Origin: Hymenopus coronatus
Taxonomy: Eukaryota > Arthropoda > Insecta > Mantodea > Hymenopodidae
Reading direction: 5' to 3'
Length of the DNA stretch: 64,000 nt
Assembly: GCA_030762935.1 (NCBI GenBank)
Contig: CM060883.1
Location: forward strand, 49,913,001-49,977,000
The notes under the pieces are model-generated. The model saw nothing but the letters and a program-made list of their open reading frames with translations, was not told the DNA's origin and searched no databases. Shown here piece after piece: positions 1 through 12,116 of the stretch (positions within the stretch are counted from its first letter, which is position 1; each line of letters opens with the position of its first letter). The position numbers and the translations under genes are program-made.

Positions 1-2217
1 CTGATCCGCGAATGGTAGTAAAACTGTGCCAAACCGCAGCGAAGGTGGTAATCGCCTCCTGCGGCGCCAGAAGTTCACGCAGAGTGATTTCTCAGCAGAG
101 AAGCGAAAGCCATTTTTAGAGCTCCAATCTGAGAGGTTGTCTAAACACCGCTGCAGACGGCGCTCCAAAAAAGGTGTGCGCTGAGAAGTACAAAGATGGC
201 AAAGTCGTCTACGAATAAGCAGGACGATACTCCTGGGAGAATACATTTCGAGATAGAATTAATTGCTATAGTAAACAGCGTGACGCTTAGTACCGAATCC
301 TGTGGCACTCCGTTCTTTTGAACAAAAATATTTGATAAAACCGAGCTGACCCTTACTCGGAAAACGTGGTCCCTCATAAACTCCTGAATAAATAACGTAA
401 GGCGTCCACGTATGTTCCAGTTGTATAGGGAACGTATTATTCCTGCCCGCCAACAGGTATCATAAGCCTTCTCGAGGTCAAAGAACACCCCAACGGTTTG
501 ACAGTTCTTCATGAATTCATTCATTATCTGCGTCGAAATCGATACAATGTGGTCAGCTGCTGAACGACGTCGTCGAAAACAGCACTGGGTGTTGATCAGT
601 AGGTTATGAGTTTCCAGCCACTATGTCAGCCGTCCATTGATCATGCGTTCCATCACCTTGCAAACGCAACTGGTGAGGGAAATTGGACAGTAGCTGGATG
701 GAAGAAAACGGTCCTTTCCAGCTTTCAAAATAGGTACGATGGTGGCCTCTCGCCACTTTACTGGAAAAGTGGCGTCAACCCAAACACGATTATAGACCTC
801 AAGTAGGAAGGCCTTACCTTCAGGAGAGAGATGTTGCAACATTTGGACGTGTATTCCATCAGGACCTGGTGCAGAGTTTCGCGAAGATGATAGTGCATGG
901 TCTAGCTCCCTCATGGTGAAGAGTCGATTGTAATCTTCAAGATTATTAGAACGAAAGTTGAAACCTTGCGATTCCACCTGAGCCTTAACGGGAAGAAAAT
1001 CAGGCGAATAATTCTCTGAGCTAGACGTTCGAGCGAAAGCACCGCCAAAAGTGTTGGCCACGTCAAACTTATCAGCAACATCTCCTACAGCTGTTTTAAG
1101 ACCGGCGATTGGCGTATGAGTCATTTTTCCGTCCCCGCGCCTTAATTTATCCCATACGATAGAGGAAGGTGTATATCGATTGAATGACGCTACAAACTTG
1201 CTCCATGATGTCTTTTTGCTATCCTTAACAACCTGCCTAGATTTGGCACGCATCTTTTTATACTCTATCAGGTTATCCAGTGTTGGGCGACGTTGGAAAA
1301 TCCTGAGAGCACGCCTGCGAGCACGAATGGCTTTCCGGCATTCATCAGTCCACCAAGGTACCGGAAATCGACGGCTGGTTTGGGTCGTCGACCGTGGAAT
1401 AGACTGCTCGGCAGCATCAAGAATATTTTTGTGAGGTGCTCCACTAAGACATTCACAGAGTCGTGCTCGTTGTAATAAAAGACAGCCAACCGGGAGTAAA
1501 GATTCCAGTTGGCTTGATCTACACGCCATCTAGGTGAACGTGTGGAACATGTATCTTGTGGCAAGAGACTGATAAGACATGGAAAGTGGTCACTAGAATG
1601 TAGATCAGAGATGATATTCCACTTTAAGGAAGATGCTAATGGTGGTGAACAAACTGCTAAATCCAAGTGTGAAAAACTGTTGAAAGCATCAGAAAGAAAT
1701 GTAGGTTCTCCGGTGTTCAGGAGAATTAGGTTGGAATTATTAAAGAAATCAGGATTTAACTTACCTCTCGCACAAGCCAGAGGTGAGCCCCAAAGTGGAT
1801 GGTGGGCATTTACATCACCTACCAGTAGAAACGGTGTTGGTAATTGAGAAATTAGATCCCCTAAATCAGTGAGCGAGAGGCCGTCACTCGGAGGAAGGTA
1901 TATATATTACAAATGGTGAATCTGGTATGTGACAGTTTAATCCTTACAGCTACTGACTGGATGTCGGACTGTAATGATACAGATTGCGCGAATATATCAT
2001 CTCTGATGAGCATCATAGTGCCTCCGTGCGCAGGTGCACCCTCTTCCGATGATAGATCACACCTTACTGGGGTGTACCGTCTGATTTTGAAGCTGTCTTG
2101 TGGACGGAGCTTAGTTTCTTGCAAACATACGACCAAAGGGTCGTGCTGGTTAAGCAGCAGTTCAAGCTCAGGTCGATGTGTTCTTATTCCACGTAAGTTC
2201 CATTGTAGAATAGCCAT
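1..2217 (-). pseudogene. LINE ORF2 (endonuclease and reverse transcriptase), frameshifted
   Basis: ORF2 starts with MAILQWNLRGIRTHRPELE followed by VVCLQETKL, the N-terminal signature of APE-type endonucleases in I/Jockey LINEs (2217 down to about 1861). The linker and the region before the reverse transcriptase lie at about 1268-1666. The reverse transcriptase core is in 621-1529: NSAPGPDGIH, then the fingers segment with ATIVPILKAGKD. It continues in another frame at 141-524 with FFDLEKAYD (motif A) and FVDDFAIF in place of the usual YADD box. At least three frame changes break it. The remaining C-terminal part lies left of the window. It is non-functional. Confidence 0.85.
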
Positions 2218-2664
2218 GTTCTTTATAATGGGATAAGTTGTACATTGTGGTTGTTTCTATTTTGAAGGCTGCGGAGGTCGGTTGAGTATATTCTTTTTAG
2301 GTGTCGGGAAAACACCTTCTAAGGGAGGATGGTCCTGCCTCTTTGTCACTGTCCTTCTGGCAGTGAGGGCAGTATCACCTTCCTCCATCTCCTCCACTTG
2401 GGAGGACCCCTTTCCAATGGAAAATGTTGGTTCGAGTACCTCGAACCGATTGGAAGTAGAGACCGGGGAAGATGAAAGTCGCCGACCTGAGTCCTTCCCA
2501 GTCGAATCCTCAGAAGAGGACCTCCATAGACTCTTGTTTCCCTTTGTTGCTTTGGGAATAGGCTTTACACTTTGTTTGAGGAAGTCAGTTCTCTCATAGG
2601 TGTTCTTAAACTTTCTTTCTGGTTCTTTATATATTATTAGCTTGCCAGACTTGTTGGTCGAGGT

Positions 2665-3672
2665 CTATTGCTTTGGCGGCGATTTAATTTTAGCACTTTT
2701 TATAGTTTCATATGTTACTACTGGCTTAGATGTTGAAGTCGAAGGCCTAGGAAGTGAGCTGGCTGTGAGAATCTTTTCTGCAATCGTGACCCCGTTTATA
2801 TCGCAGGTTTGAGTTGCGATTTCCCGACTTTGTACCGATTTAGCTACAACTGAGCTATAGGTACCATACTTCGGGACAGAGGGTTGGCGGATTCGCAAGA
2901 GTTTCCGGGCTTCCAAGAAGGACACCTTATCTTTGACCCGTATCTCCTGGACCGTCTTTTCCTCTGCAAAACGGGGACAACTACGGGAACTTGATGGATG
3001 TTCACCGTTACAGTTAAGACACGTTGGAGCTGACGTGCATTCTCCGTCATGCGAGATTTTGCCACAGTTCACACAGGTAGACTCGCCGTTGCAGAATTCA
3101 CTGGTGTGGAAAAGCGCTGACATTTATAACATCTGAGCGGGTTCGGTATATACGGTCTTACCTCAATGGATTCATACCCTGCCATTATCCTTTGTGGGAG
3201 ATCTACCCGATCAAAGGTAATAAACAGGGTACGGGTAGGCACGAAGTCTCCATTTACTTTTCTTTGAACCCGATACACAGATGTTACGCCTTGAGGAGCA
3301 AGATTTTCTTGAATTTCCTCACAGGTCAAACCGTCCAGTGCGCGGGTGTTTACCACACCGCGTGAGGAATTCAAGCTTTTGTGTAAATCGACCTTTACTG
3401 GATAGCTAGCTAACATTTTGGCCTTTAGTATTTTTGCAGCCTGGGATGCTGATTCTGCTTCTACCAGGAGCGTGCCATTACGAGCTCTTATACAAGATTT
3501 TACAGGACCAGCAATGTTATCAAGACTCTTTTGAATAATAAAAGGGCTTACGCTAGAGAACTTTCTTCCTTCCTCTGTTCTATTGACAATCAAGTAGCGA
3601 GGACCACAACACTCGACTACTTCTTTTCCGATCTCAGTACCATATTTAATGGATTTTTTTTGATTTTGCCAT
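2665..3672 (-). pseudogene. LINE ORF1 (gag-like, CCHC zinc knuckles), frameshifted
   Basis: ORF1 of the LINE, a nucleic-acid-binding protein that coats the element RNA. An ATG lies near 3672. An 8-A run just after it puts the rest of the ORF out of frame, and another frameshift near 3110 splits the first zinc knuckle. The N-terminal half (3069-3593) carries the RRM-like region typical of I-clade ORF1. The C-terminal half (2665-3123) has the knuckles CVNCGKISHDGEC (C-x2-C-x4-H-x4-C) and CLNCNGEHPSSSRSC (C-x2-C-x3-H-x6-C). A third knuckle, beginning CYKCQRF, can be recognised only across the frameshift. A Ser/Thr-rich tail follows. It lies directly upstream of ORF2, as expected for this clade. 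Confidence 0.82.
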
Positions 3673-4137
3673 GTATGTAAATTTTCATTTTCATCCCCCG
3701 GTGCTCCCCACCCACCACGGAGTCCAACAAGGGGTCACCCCACTGGGATAACAGGACTACACAGGGGATATAGCAGGGCTCGCCGTCCCACTCACCCTGG
3801 AGTTCGGTATAATACCTAGTCCTGTCTGATTGACTAGGGGTGGGCTAGTCTCTAGCCTCCCGTTTAGGTGAAGCAGAAACCAAAGTGATGTATTAAGTTG
3901 CATACCCTCCCTAGTCACTGAAAAGACAGAAGGCCCAGGCTCAGATACGCAACCCTCAACCAACCAGGATATTCCTTTCCACCGACACGGGTCTCCACGC
4001 ACGGCCTACACGTGGGTGGGCATTTGACCTAATGACTCTCTCACCACTCAGAGGTTGCCCACTGAGGGAGTCAAGGTTGGCTCGGGACCCCGAGTACGCC
4101 AAACCCGTACCTACCGTAGTAGGCCCCTAGGGGGCAT

Positions 4138-4330
4138 CCTTGGAAGATACTCATCTTAAATACCAAGTTTGGTATTTAAGATGAGTATGGACCTTTTTCA
4201 AAAAATGTTTTTTCTTTTGGAATCAGGGGGTCTCAAACATGGATTTCCGGTGAAATTTTGGTATCGAATTTTTGGATGCATTACAATACCTTCTCAATGC
4301 ACGTGTATAAAATATGTATAAAAATTGCTT
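4138..4330 (-). repeat. Repeat A, copy 1 (5' part, -)
   Basis: The 5' part of repeat A in inverse orientation, cut on its left by the LINE. It contains an unusually perfect 20-bp inverted repeat with a 2-base loop (arms 4147-4166 and 4169-4188). Confidence 0.75.
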
Positions 4331-4733
4331 CACATAGATGTTTTAAATAAACACAGCGTAGTGTAAACATATTCTTCATCATTTAAGTTCTTATTTCACC
4401 CACAAAGGCAAAGGGTACATTCGAAAAACCGGATTAACATATATGTAGGCAGGATACTAGACACTAACATTCATAAAATTCGAAGAAATATGTTTTATAA
4501 AATGGGGTACAGAGAAACAAGAATAAACACGAGAGTTATTTTGAAGCATTTTACACTTGTCTTAAATCGCATGGGTTTTACTTTTCCTGCAGAATTCAGA
4601 TATTTTCTCTTTGTTAAAATTGATGTATGTACTATTCCAGCAGAATGATCACGCAGTTCCCGCTCTTATTAATGACTTTCATCATAGTCATCAGAATGTG
4701 GGCATACTTCGAGAATTATCGTTATATGGTACA
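4331..4733. other. No recognisable feature
   Basis: AT-rich sequence between two repeat A copies. No exon, RNA gene or transposon signature is seen. Confidence 0.5.
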
Positions 4734-4784
4734 TTTTTACTTTCTCTAGCCCGTATGTACAATGTACAGTGGGTAGAGAATATA

Positions 4785-5639
4785 CAGGGTTACTACAAAA
4801 GAAATAGACAACTTCAACTGCCTGTAAAACAAAAACTATTAGAGATAGCAACCTAATTATTTTAGAGGTATGTTGAGAAACTCTCTAAGTTTCGTTTGTT
4901 ACTATTGGTAACGCTGTAGTGCTTTGTTTGTTGTTGCAGAAGCTGAAATGGCGGAAAATCGTGTGGAAAAGGCATATTGCGTGTTGGAATTTGCTAGAAC
5001 GCAATCAGCAACTGTTGTCCAAGGACATTTTAGAACATGTTACCACAAAATGCCACCGACTAGATAGTCAATCTACGACTGGTATAGAAAATTCGAGACA
5101 ACGGGATGTTTGTGCAAAGGGAAGAGCTCGGGAAGACCAAGAGTTTCGGAAGAAAACTTGAACCTGTTCGTTCTGCCTACATAAGAAGCCCACAGAAATC
5201 GACATCTAGGGCAAGCATGCAATTACAAATTCCACAGCAAACTGTATGGAAAATCTTGCTGAAGCGACTGCACATGATGCCTTACAGATTACAGATGTTG
5301 CAGTTTCTGAGTGAAGAAGATAAGGTCATACGGCGATGAAGACGATGCTGGTTTTTGTGAGCACATCATTTCATTTTTGTGGTAACGTGTTCTAAAATGT
5401 CGTTGGACAACAGTTGCTGATTGCGTTCTAGCAAATTCCAACACGCAATATGCCTTTTCCACAGGATTTTCCGCCATTTCAGCTTCTGCAACAACAAACA
5501 AAACACTACAGCGTTACCAATAGTAACAAACAAACTTTGAGAGTTTCTCAACATACCTCCAAAATAATTAGGTTGCTATCTCTAATAGTTTTTGTTTTAC
5601 AGGCAGTTGAAGTTGTCTATTTCTTTTGTAGTAACCCTG
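4785..5639 (+). mobile_element. Fold-back Tc1/mariner-like element with coding arms
   Basis: The ends are CAGGGTTACTACAAAAGAAA and its reverse complement, flanked by TA, the target used by IS630/Tc1/mariner elements. The inverted repeats are not short: each arm is about 267 bp (4785-5052 and 5372-5639), roughly 95% identical by eye. Both arms include the 5' leader and the first ~35 codons of the transposase. Only the interior (5053-5371) is single copy. It sits inside repeat A copy 2. Confidence 0.8.
4949..5338 (+). pseudogene. Transposase N-terminal DNA-binding domain (mariner-like, DUF4817-type)
   Basis: Reading from an ATG at about 4949 gives MAENRVEKAYCVLEFARTQS, the paired helix-turn-helix N-terminus common in insect mariner-like transposases. 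It continues through SIYDWYRKFETTGC and CKGKSSGRPRVSEE to KSTSRASMQLQIPQQTVWKI and MPYRLQMLQFLSEED in a shifted frame. There is an in-frame TAG after about 38 codons and a frameshift near 5160. The whole catalytic (DDE/D) half is absent: the sequence runs from the binding domain directly into the inverted arm. The same N-terminal coding segment occurs again in reverse at 5372-5500. Confidence 0.75.
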
Positions 5640-6926
5640 TATTGTACTCCACCCAAAAATTCGATGTCGAGATTTCACCGGAAAATATGTTTTGAGGTCC
5701 CCTGAGTCCGAAAAAAGCACTTTTAGAAAAAGGTCCGTATGCGTTTATGGACAGCATAGCTCAAAATTGAAAAGACAATTAAATACTGAACTCGGTATTT
5801 ATCTTCAGTGTCTTCCAAGGATGCGATACAAAGATTTACAAGAAAACCCCCCTCACTACAAACTACCTTTAGATGGAAAATTTTTTGAAAATTTTGTTTT
5901 TCTCAAAAATGGCATTAACAACTTTGATTAAAATATCATATGTTAAAGATAACTACATCACAAAATGTATATTTTGAATTTTCTGTGGATAGCCTCTGTA
6001 GACTTCTTTATTCTGGATGAGCTTTGCAGACTTTTGTAAACGGTTGAACCGTAAGAGATAGACAAAAACTCATTACACAAAAAAAAAAAAAAAAAAAAAA
6101 AATGTAAATCTCGTTAAAACATATAATGTATTATACACATTTTTATGCAGAGCTGGCCGATTCTGAGATATTCTGTTATTTATTTCAATTTTAAACAACT
6201 TAAAATTTTCTCAAACGGATGTGACGTTTCGTTTCATCTCTCTTGTTTTACTGCAGGCCATGGAAAGCGAATCGAGCATCAATAATGTTTCACATAGGAC
6301 CAATTTTCAAAGATTTGACTATCGATTTAACCTAGTGTATTCCCTCATGTCCCTTTCACTTACAAGGAAGCAATTAGTAAGAACATTTTTGTGTGACAGT
6401 TTGATTACCAAGTCGTAGGTAAAAGAATAATCTTTTGTAAGGAAAGTTGTTTGTGTAACAGCTAGAAAAAGTCTTGTGAATTGAACACAGATTTTTTTTT
6501 CACATAGGTAAACAAATAATAAACATTAATGCACCCAAAAGTAACCAACATTGGAGGATGAGCTTCCTTCAGGCGCACTCTAGATCTGTATTTTGCTATT
6601 AGTTTCTGCACCATATTCTATAGCTATTCCTTCACTGTAATTATTAATTAGTGACACAATGATTTTCTCCGACTGTTATTTTCTCTGCTTAGAACATGGT
6701 GCATAGGGAAGGCATTAAACTCCACCAAAACATTTGATACCGAGGTTTCATGGAAATACACATTTTAGGTTACATTGTATTAAAAAAAAACTTTTGTTGG
6801 AAAAAAGTCCGCGATAACTCAAAAACGAAAAGCCGGTAAAATACCAAACTTGGTACTTAAGTTTAGTATCTTCCAAGGATGAGGCATGGCATGGAGTTAT
6901 TATAAACTATTATAAACTACCGTTTA

Positions 6927-7275
6927 TAATAACTCCATGGCACGACAGGTCACGGGGAACCTTGGCCTACCGCCCGGCCGCTGCGTCCCCCATCTCGGTC
7001 CACTAAGACGTCATGTATGGTGTGCAGTATTGGAGGGTGAGAGTGGTCAGCGCCTCGAGTCCCCCCGGCCGGTTAATGCGGTCCTCATGACCTGGAGCAG
7101 CTACTTCTCCATCAAGTAGCTCCTCAATTGGCCCCCCGGGACCTTACGAGGTTGAGTGGACCCTGGTACCAGGTCTCCCAGCGGGGGAAAAATCCCCACG
7201 CCGGTACTGGGGATCGAACTTAGGTCTCCTGCTTGGTAAGCAACGGCGCTACCACCGCGCTAAGGAGACGACCCC
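6927..7275 (-). mobile_element. tRNA-derived SINE, family delta (-)
   Basis: A 349-bp GC-rich element flanked by an exact 12-bp duplication, AACTACCGTTTA (6915-6926 and 7276-7287). On the - strand it begins with a tRNA-like head with an A box near TAGCGCGGTGGTAGCGCC and a B box GTTCGATCCCC. A non-tRNA body follows. It is inserted in repeat A copy 3. Confidence 0.85.
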
Positions 7276-7636
7276 AACTACCGTTTACATGGGACAAATT
7301 TCGAAAAAAAATATTTTCTCTAAAATGGCTCTCTAATGAATTTGTTTAAAATACCGTATATTAAAGATATTTGCATGAAAAATAAGATACATATCTTCAA
7401 TTTTCTGTGAATAGCCTCTGAAGACCTCTTTATTTTGAATGGCTTTTGCTGAATTGTGTATAACTGGTAAACCGTAAGAGATAAACAAAAATGTATGCTC
7501 ATAAACTGCAGATCTTGTTAAAAACACACACAATTTATATCACATACATTATTTTCGTGGAGTTGGCAATTTCCGAGATATTGCTTGTTATTGTTTCAGT
7601 TACGGCAATTTGTGAACTCTTGGCTATACAAAGAAC

Positions 7637-8600
7637 TATTATCTATCCATCCTTACTTCACCGGCGATGTAAACAAATATGAATATATTCTTCCGCGAAC
7701 GCACATGTGCTAAGTTGTGTTCGTCTGCAGTATACTTATAAAATCGCGTATCTAGTTTCACTAATTTGAATAGAAAAAGGAATTGGCTATCTACTTTCAC
7801 TGTACACAAATAAAATTATAAATGCACGAAATATATGTTTAACAATAAATGTGTAACGAATAAAATGTATGATAAAAAAAACGCAATAAGATAAGTAGGC
7901 GAGTTATTATTTAATACGAAATGTGCAATTCTCTCGTAAAGTTACAAAATACAGACATGCTGTTTTGGATGTTTGCTCGAGTCATCTGTTGCCGTTGTAC
8001 TCGAACTGTCTGGGTCATCACCGGAATGAATATTTGTCGGTCAAACACAAGTCCCATTTTGTTTGTTCTTCCAGAACCATTTGTGGTACACATTCACTGA
8101 ATTTTTTGGCTGTCACTTGTTAAAAAGCTGCTGGCACAAGATGTCGCAACTCGGCTAATTTAAAAGCTTTGCACACTATGCTGCTCTCGGAAACACCAGC
8201 AAATACTGCGATTAAGCTGGGAATATTTTCTAATGCAAGGGTAGATTATTTAATAATTACATGTAAGATAATTATTTTCTCTCCACTTTTTAAGGGTTTC
8301 CTTGCTTATGTTTTACTTCATTGGTATTACACATATTCGCCATTACTAGTAGACTGAAAATCGTTATTGCACAATAAATCCGCATTGTTACCAAATATAA
8401 TAAGCATTAACCTTCAGTAAATTTTGATTCTTAATCATTTACACTATATCACAGTAATTTAACAATAATTCTCTACTTCTTTCCGCAATTTAAGAGGAAC
8501 TGATTCAGAAAAGCGGTAAAACGTTCAGCAACCAATCAGAACCCTTGCAACGCATTATTTTGTTTACATTTCCGGTGAATAAACGTTAGACGGAGAATAA
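7637..8600. mobile_element. MITE B, copy 1 (non-autonomous DNA transposon)
   Basis: Inverted ends share the block TTACTTCACCGG followed by a GATGTAAACA-like stretch. The left end reads inward from about 7650 and the right end outward to about 8596. About 0.96 kb, no coding potential. A second copy lies at 15279-16372. Uninterrupted repeat A copies show it was inserted in repeat A copy 3. The exact target duplication is unclear. Confidence 0.7.
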
Positions 8601-8787
8601 TTTCAATCACATAGCAACACTTCTAAAACGTACGACTATCGCTTTAGCCTAGGCTGACTAGATTTCCAAAATAAAAATACGGGACACAAATTAAAAGTTG
8701 ACATGAATCGCCATTTCGACGAAACATTCGCTAATTGATATGTATCGTGTTTTTAAATAAGCAGGTAAGGATACTTGGTCTAAACTA

Positions 8788-9652
8788 TATTTACTTTCTC
8801 TACACGTACTATGTATATAGTGTATAGAGAAGGTATTGCATTCCACCCAAAAATTCGATACCGAGATTTCACCGGAAATACATGTTTTGTGTCCCACAGA
8901 ATAACAAAAAAGCATTTTTACAAAAAGGTCCGTGCGTGCGTGTGTGTGTGTGTGTGTGTGTCTGTCTGTGTGACTGTGGACATGTTGGCTCAAAAACGAA
9001 AAGACTGTTGAATACCACTTGGTATTTAAGTTTGGTATTTTCCAAGGATGCGACACGAAGATTTTCAAGAAAATCCCCCCACCCCCAGCTTCCCTTTACA
9101 TGGAACGTTTTTTCGAAAATTTTGATTTTCTCAAAATGGCCCTTACGATTTCGATTAAAATATAGTACATTAAAGGTATTTACCTGACAAATAAAATTTA
9201 TATCTTGAATTTTCTGGGAATAGCCTCTGAAGACTACTTTATTCTGGATGAATTTTACGGAATTTTGCATAACCGTAAGAGATGGACAAAAACTTACCAC
9301 ACCAAAAATGTAGATCTCGTCAAAACACACAATTTATGTTATATACAATTTTTTCGTGGAGTGTTTTAGATATTCCTTGTTTTTGGTTTCAGCTTTAAAA
9401 AACGTTTCTCGTACAGGAATTTGTCCACTCATGTCCATACAAGCAAAGGAACTTTAATCACATAGCAACCAGTTTTTGACTATCTCTTTAACCTAGCTAC
9501 TCCTTTATATCCTTATACTCACAAGGAAACAAGTAATAAGACTATTTCTGCTAATTTTTTTCTCAATTAGCATGAATTAAATAGAAGCATAAGCTTTTAA
9601 ACAGTAATTTGTTGCAGAGATGTAGAGAAAGTCATGTGAATGGAACACATCA
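8788..9652 (+). repeat. Repeat A, copy 7 (+), inside the hAT element
   Basis: Nearly complete: terminal hairpin at about 8795-8830, internal TG microsatellite (about 8938-8962), and the 3' tail ending CACATCAG near 9652. A TTA trinucleotide run (9653-9680) follows directly. Confidence 0.88.
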
Positions 9653-9680
9653 GATTATTATTATTATTATTATTATTATT
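9653..9680. repeat. Microsatellite (TTA)n
   Basis: Perfect ATT/TTA trinucleotide run at the 3' end of repeat A copy 7. Confidence 0.9.
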
Positions 9681-9926
9681 GATGTTGTTAAAATGCATTC
9701 TAAAATAAAGAACATCAAAATATTAATAAAGTAACTTTTATTATTTTTATAGGTACGGTGAATACATAATATATCATTAAGAGGTGTATAACTGATCTAG
9801 AATATACATTTATATATAATTGTTTATGTAGGGCACTACTATTTTCGACCCTCAAGTAGCCTAGAGATTTCGGCATGTTTGGTTACCAAAATATTTGTTT
9901 TGTTGTATTTTGCAGAGGAATGAATA

Positions 9927-11681
9927 TCACTCAAGAATTTGACATTTTCTAACATCAATATTCTGAAAATGAACCTTAGCTAATTTCATTTGTTTAACAG
10001 TTTTCACGTCAAACCTATTTTCTTCATTCGTCCACAAAGCGTTTGTCACAGAAAACACTCTTTCTGCAGAATCATTAGTGCCAGCTAGAACTAGCATAAA
10101 TGCAGTAATGAGCTGCAAATTTTTGTAGCAGATATCTTGGGACGCAAGGAAGTTTAAAATGATGATTTTCACCAAGACACTTAACAGTTCCTAATTCACA
10201 TACATTTTTGACATGGTTAACTTCCTCAAAAAGTTCATCTTCAGATATGTCTTTCAGAAAATGTTTATTAAACTCTGCCAAAATGTTAATACTTTGCTGC
10301 ACCAATTTCCAAAGAAGAGGAGTTAAATGGTTAAATTGTTTCAGCACATGAAATGGATAGTCACATTTTTCAATATAGGCAGTTAACGTGTCGTAAAATA
10401 AACTTGAAATGTCCAAGAAATCAGATTCTTTAAGCAAGTCATCCTCTTGCAATGTACTTATCAAAGACTGAATTTTTATGGTTTGAAAGTTTTCCTCCTT
10501 CCTCATTTTCACTTTCCTTATCAGAATTTCTAATTCCTCCAAAAGTTCATTTGCTGACATATCTGCTGTCTCAATACTTTTTACTGTTGATGAAAGCATT
10601 TTCAGTTGACTTTGAATAAAATAGAGCCAAAGCAGTGGTTGAGGATCTGTAAAGAATGATTTTAAGATGGTAGAACATTTATCTTGAGACAAAAAATAGG
10701 ATTTTAGCCCCTCATAAATATCAACAATTCTTTTAACAGCAGGTTCCAAAGAAAGCCATCATTTTATACTCCACTTCAGCAAACTGGCAAAACTCTTTCA
10801 GCTCAACTCGTATGGTGTAAATTTGGAAATGCTGAAAAAGTTTGTTTACAATGGTTTCTATGTCCACTGAGAGAATATCAGCATTGGTTTGTACAGCATT
10901 ATGCACTATGTGTGCTGCACAACCTACATCATGAATGTTGTTCTTGCAAAAACATTGTTTTGTCTCTTTCTTCCTGCACCTCCAAAGTTTGTGTCACAAT
11001 TGACGCCACAGAACGCAACAATTTTATCCCTGAATTGGAATTAACTAAGAACTTCCATGATGATATTTGTTATAGTCTCAGCAGTTTCACCTGTTATATC
11101 CTGGAAGTCGATCGCCTTAACTTGAATGCCCCTACCTGGCAAAAATATCTAACAAGCACTGGCATCAGTTTTGCACTTTTGTGGCTAGAAGTGTCCACCG
11201 TTACCGAAATGAACCTCACATGTTTGATGAAGTGCCTATGGAGCCAACACATTCACTATTATGGATTCACACTTAGTTCTGGAACAGGTAAATTTCTTCT
11301 CAAACAGCTTTCTGATGATCGTAGCAGTGCAGTCCATAGACCTGAAGGAATGGTTGTTTCATTGCATGGAAAGCTAACAAATCTTCTTAGGCAGCAAGAC
11401 GTTTTTCTTCGTCATTTATAATGGCACAGTTCTCCCGTTGGGTAACAAAAGACATCATAAATGATGTTTTGTTCGCAACTGCTAACTCATGTTTCTTCGG
11501 TTAACTGTTGTAACACATCAGATCGACCACCATGGTCGATAGAAAAACTACTTTTACACAACGGGCAAAATAATTTCTTGGTTTGCAGTTCCAGTTGTAG
11601 AAATGGAAAATCTACTTTAATTTCGACCGTAAAAACACGCTTTCTTTTCGGCATTAGTGTGAAAATTGCGATAAATTGCAT
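9927..11681 (-). pseudogene. hAT transposase (BED-like finger plus dimerisation domain), broken
   Basis: A hAT-superfamily transposase remnant read on the - strand. The N-terminus near 11654 is MPKRKRVFTVEIK, then CPLCKSSFSIDHGGRSDV, a BED-like zinc-binding segment shared by a widespread family of animal hAT transposases. The middle (about 11100-11270) includes SVTVDTSSHKSAKL and GRGIQVKAIDF in shifting frames. The longest intact stretch is 10075-10749, the helical insertion region. The C-terminus (9927-10175) carries AGTNDSAERVFSVTNALWT, the hAT dimerisation motif. Several frameshifts and stops separate the pieces, so it is inactive. Confidence 0.78.
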
Positions 11682-11786
11682 GCAGTAATGTAATGTAATG
11701 CCAGATTCACAACTGGCGACGCAACATCGGCCTCATCGCGACACCGCATTGGCCATTGAAACTAGTGTTCACAATGGGGTGGTACA

Positions 11787-12060
11787 CATGCTAACTTCAT
11801 ATACCCAAGGTCGCGGATTCAAACCCGGCGGAGGACGATGGATTTTTTCGGGTGTAAAACTCCTCAGCATGGCTTCCTTCGGAAGGGAAATAAAGCCGTT
11901 GGTCCCGTGTCGTAGATTTACGGCACGTAAAAGAACCTCAAGACTGATAGAGAGGCCTCTGAGCAAAATTAAGCGGTGTTTCACGCCCAATTTAGAATGG
12001 GACGCTGAGAAGCACAGTAGTTAAAGAGCGTCCATAAATAACACGCCATTTCCATTTTTT
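11787..12060 (+). mobile_element. tRNA-derived SINE, family alpha (+), 5'-truncated
   Basis: Flanked by an exact 11-bp duplication GGGGTGGTACA (11776-11786 and 12061-12071). Contains the family's B-box region GGTCGCGGATTCAAACCC and the body with TTTACGGCACGTAAAAGAAC. Inserted in the Harbinger element. Confidence 0.88.
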
Positions 12061-12116
12061 GGGGTGGTACAATTTGACATTAATGAGCGGTCCTGTTGCG
12101 TAGCACACTTGAAGCA

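Larger units (their letters stand above)
1..4137 (-). mobile_element. I/Jockey-like non-LTR retrotransposon, cut by the window edge
   Basis: A LINE read on the - strand. From right to left it has a GC-rich 5' leader (about 3673-4137), ORF1 with CCHC zinc knuckles, then ORF2 with an APE-type endonuclease start and a reverse transcriptase that runs off position 1. Its 5' end is placed where recognisable repeat A sequence resumes (about 4138), so it appears to have inserted into a repeat A copy. Both ORFs are broken by frameshifts, so this copy is dead. The 3' end and target-site duplication lie outside the window. Confidence 0.88.
4734..6499 (+). repeat. Repeat A, copy 2 (+), interrupted
   Basis: Near full-length repeat A: terminal hairpin from 4738, body resuming at about 5640, and a 3' tail near 6490. 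It is split at the hairpin/body junction by the fold-back element at 4785-5639. It contains a poly-A tract (about 6079-6102). Confidence 0.85.

Noticed and set aside
8811..9330. Overlapping open frames with (Cys-Val)n or (Thr-His)n runs
   Set aside because: These are translations of the TG microsatellite and body of repeat A copy 7. The same frames appear and break in other copies, with no conserved protein.
10912..11421. 169-codon open frame on the + strand
   Set aside because: It is antisense to the decayed hAT transposase, whose recognisable motifs (SVTVDTSSHKSAKL, GRGIQVKAIDF) are on the - strand.
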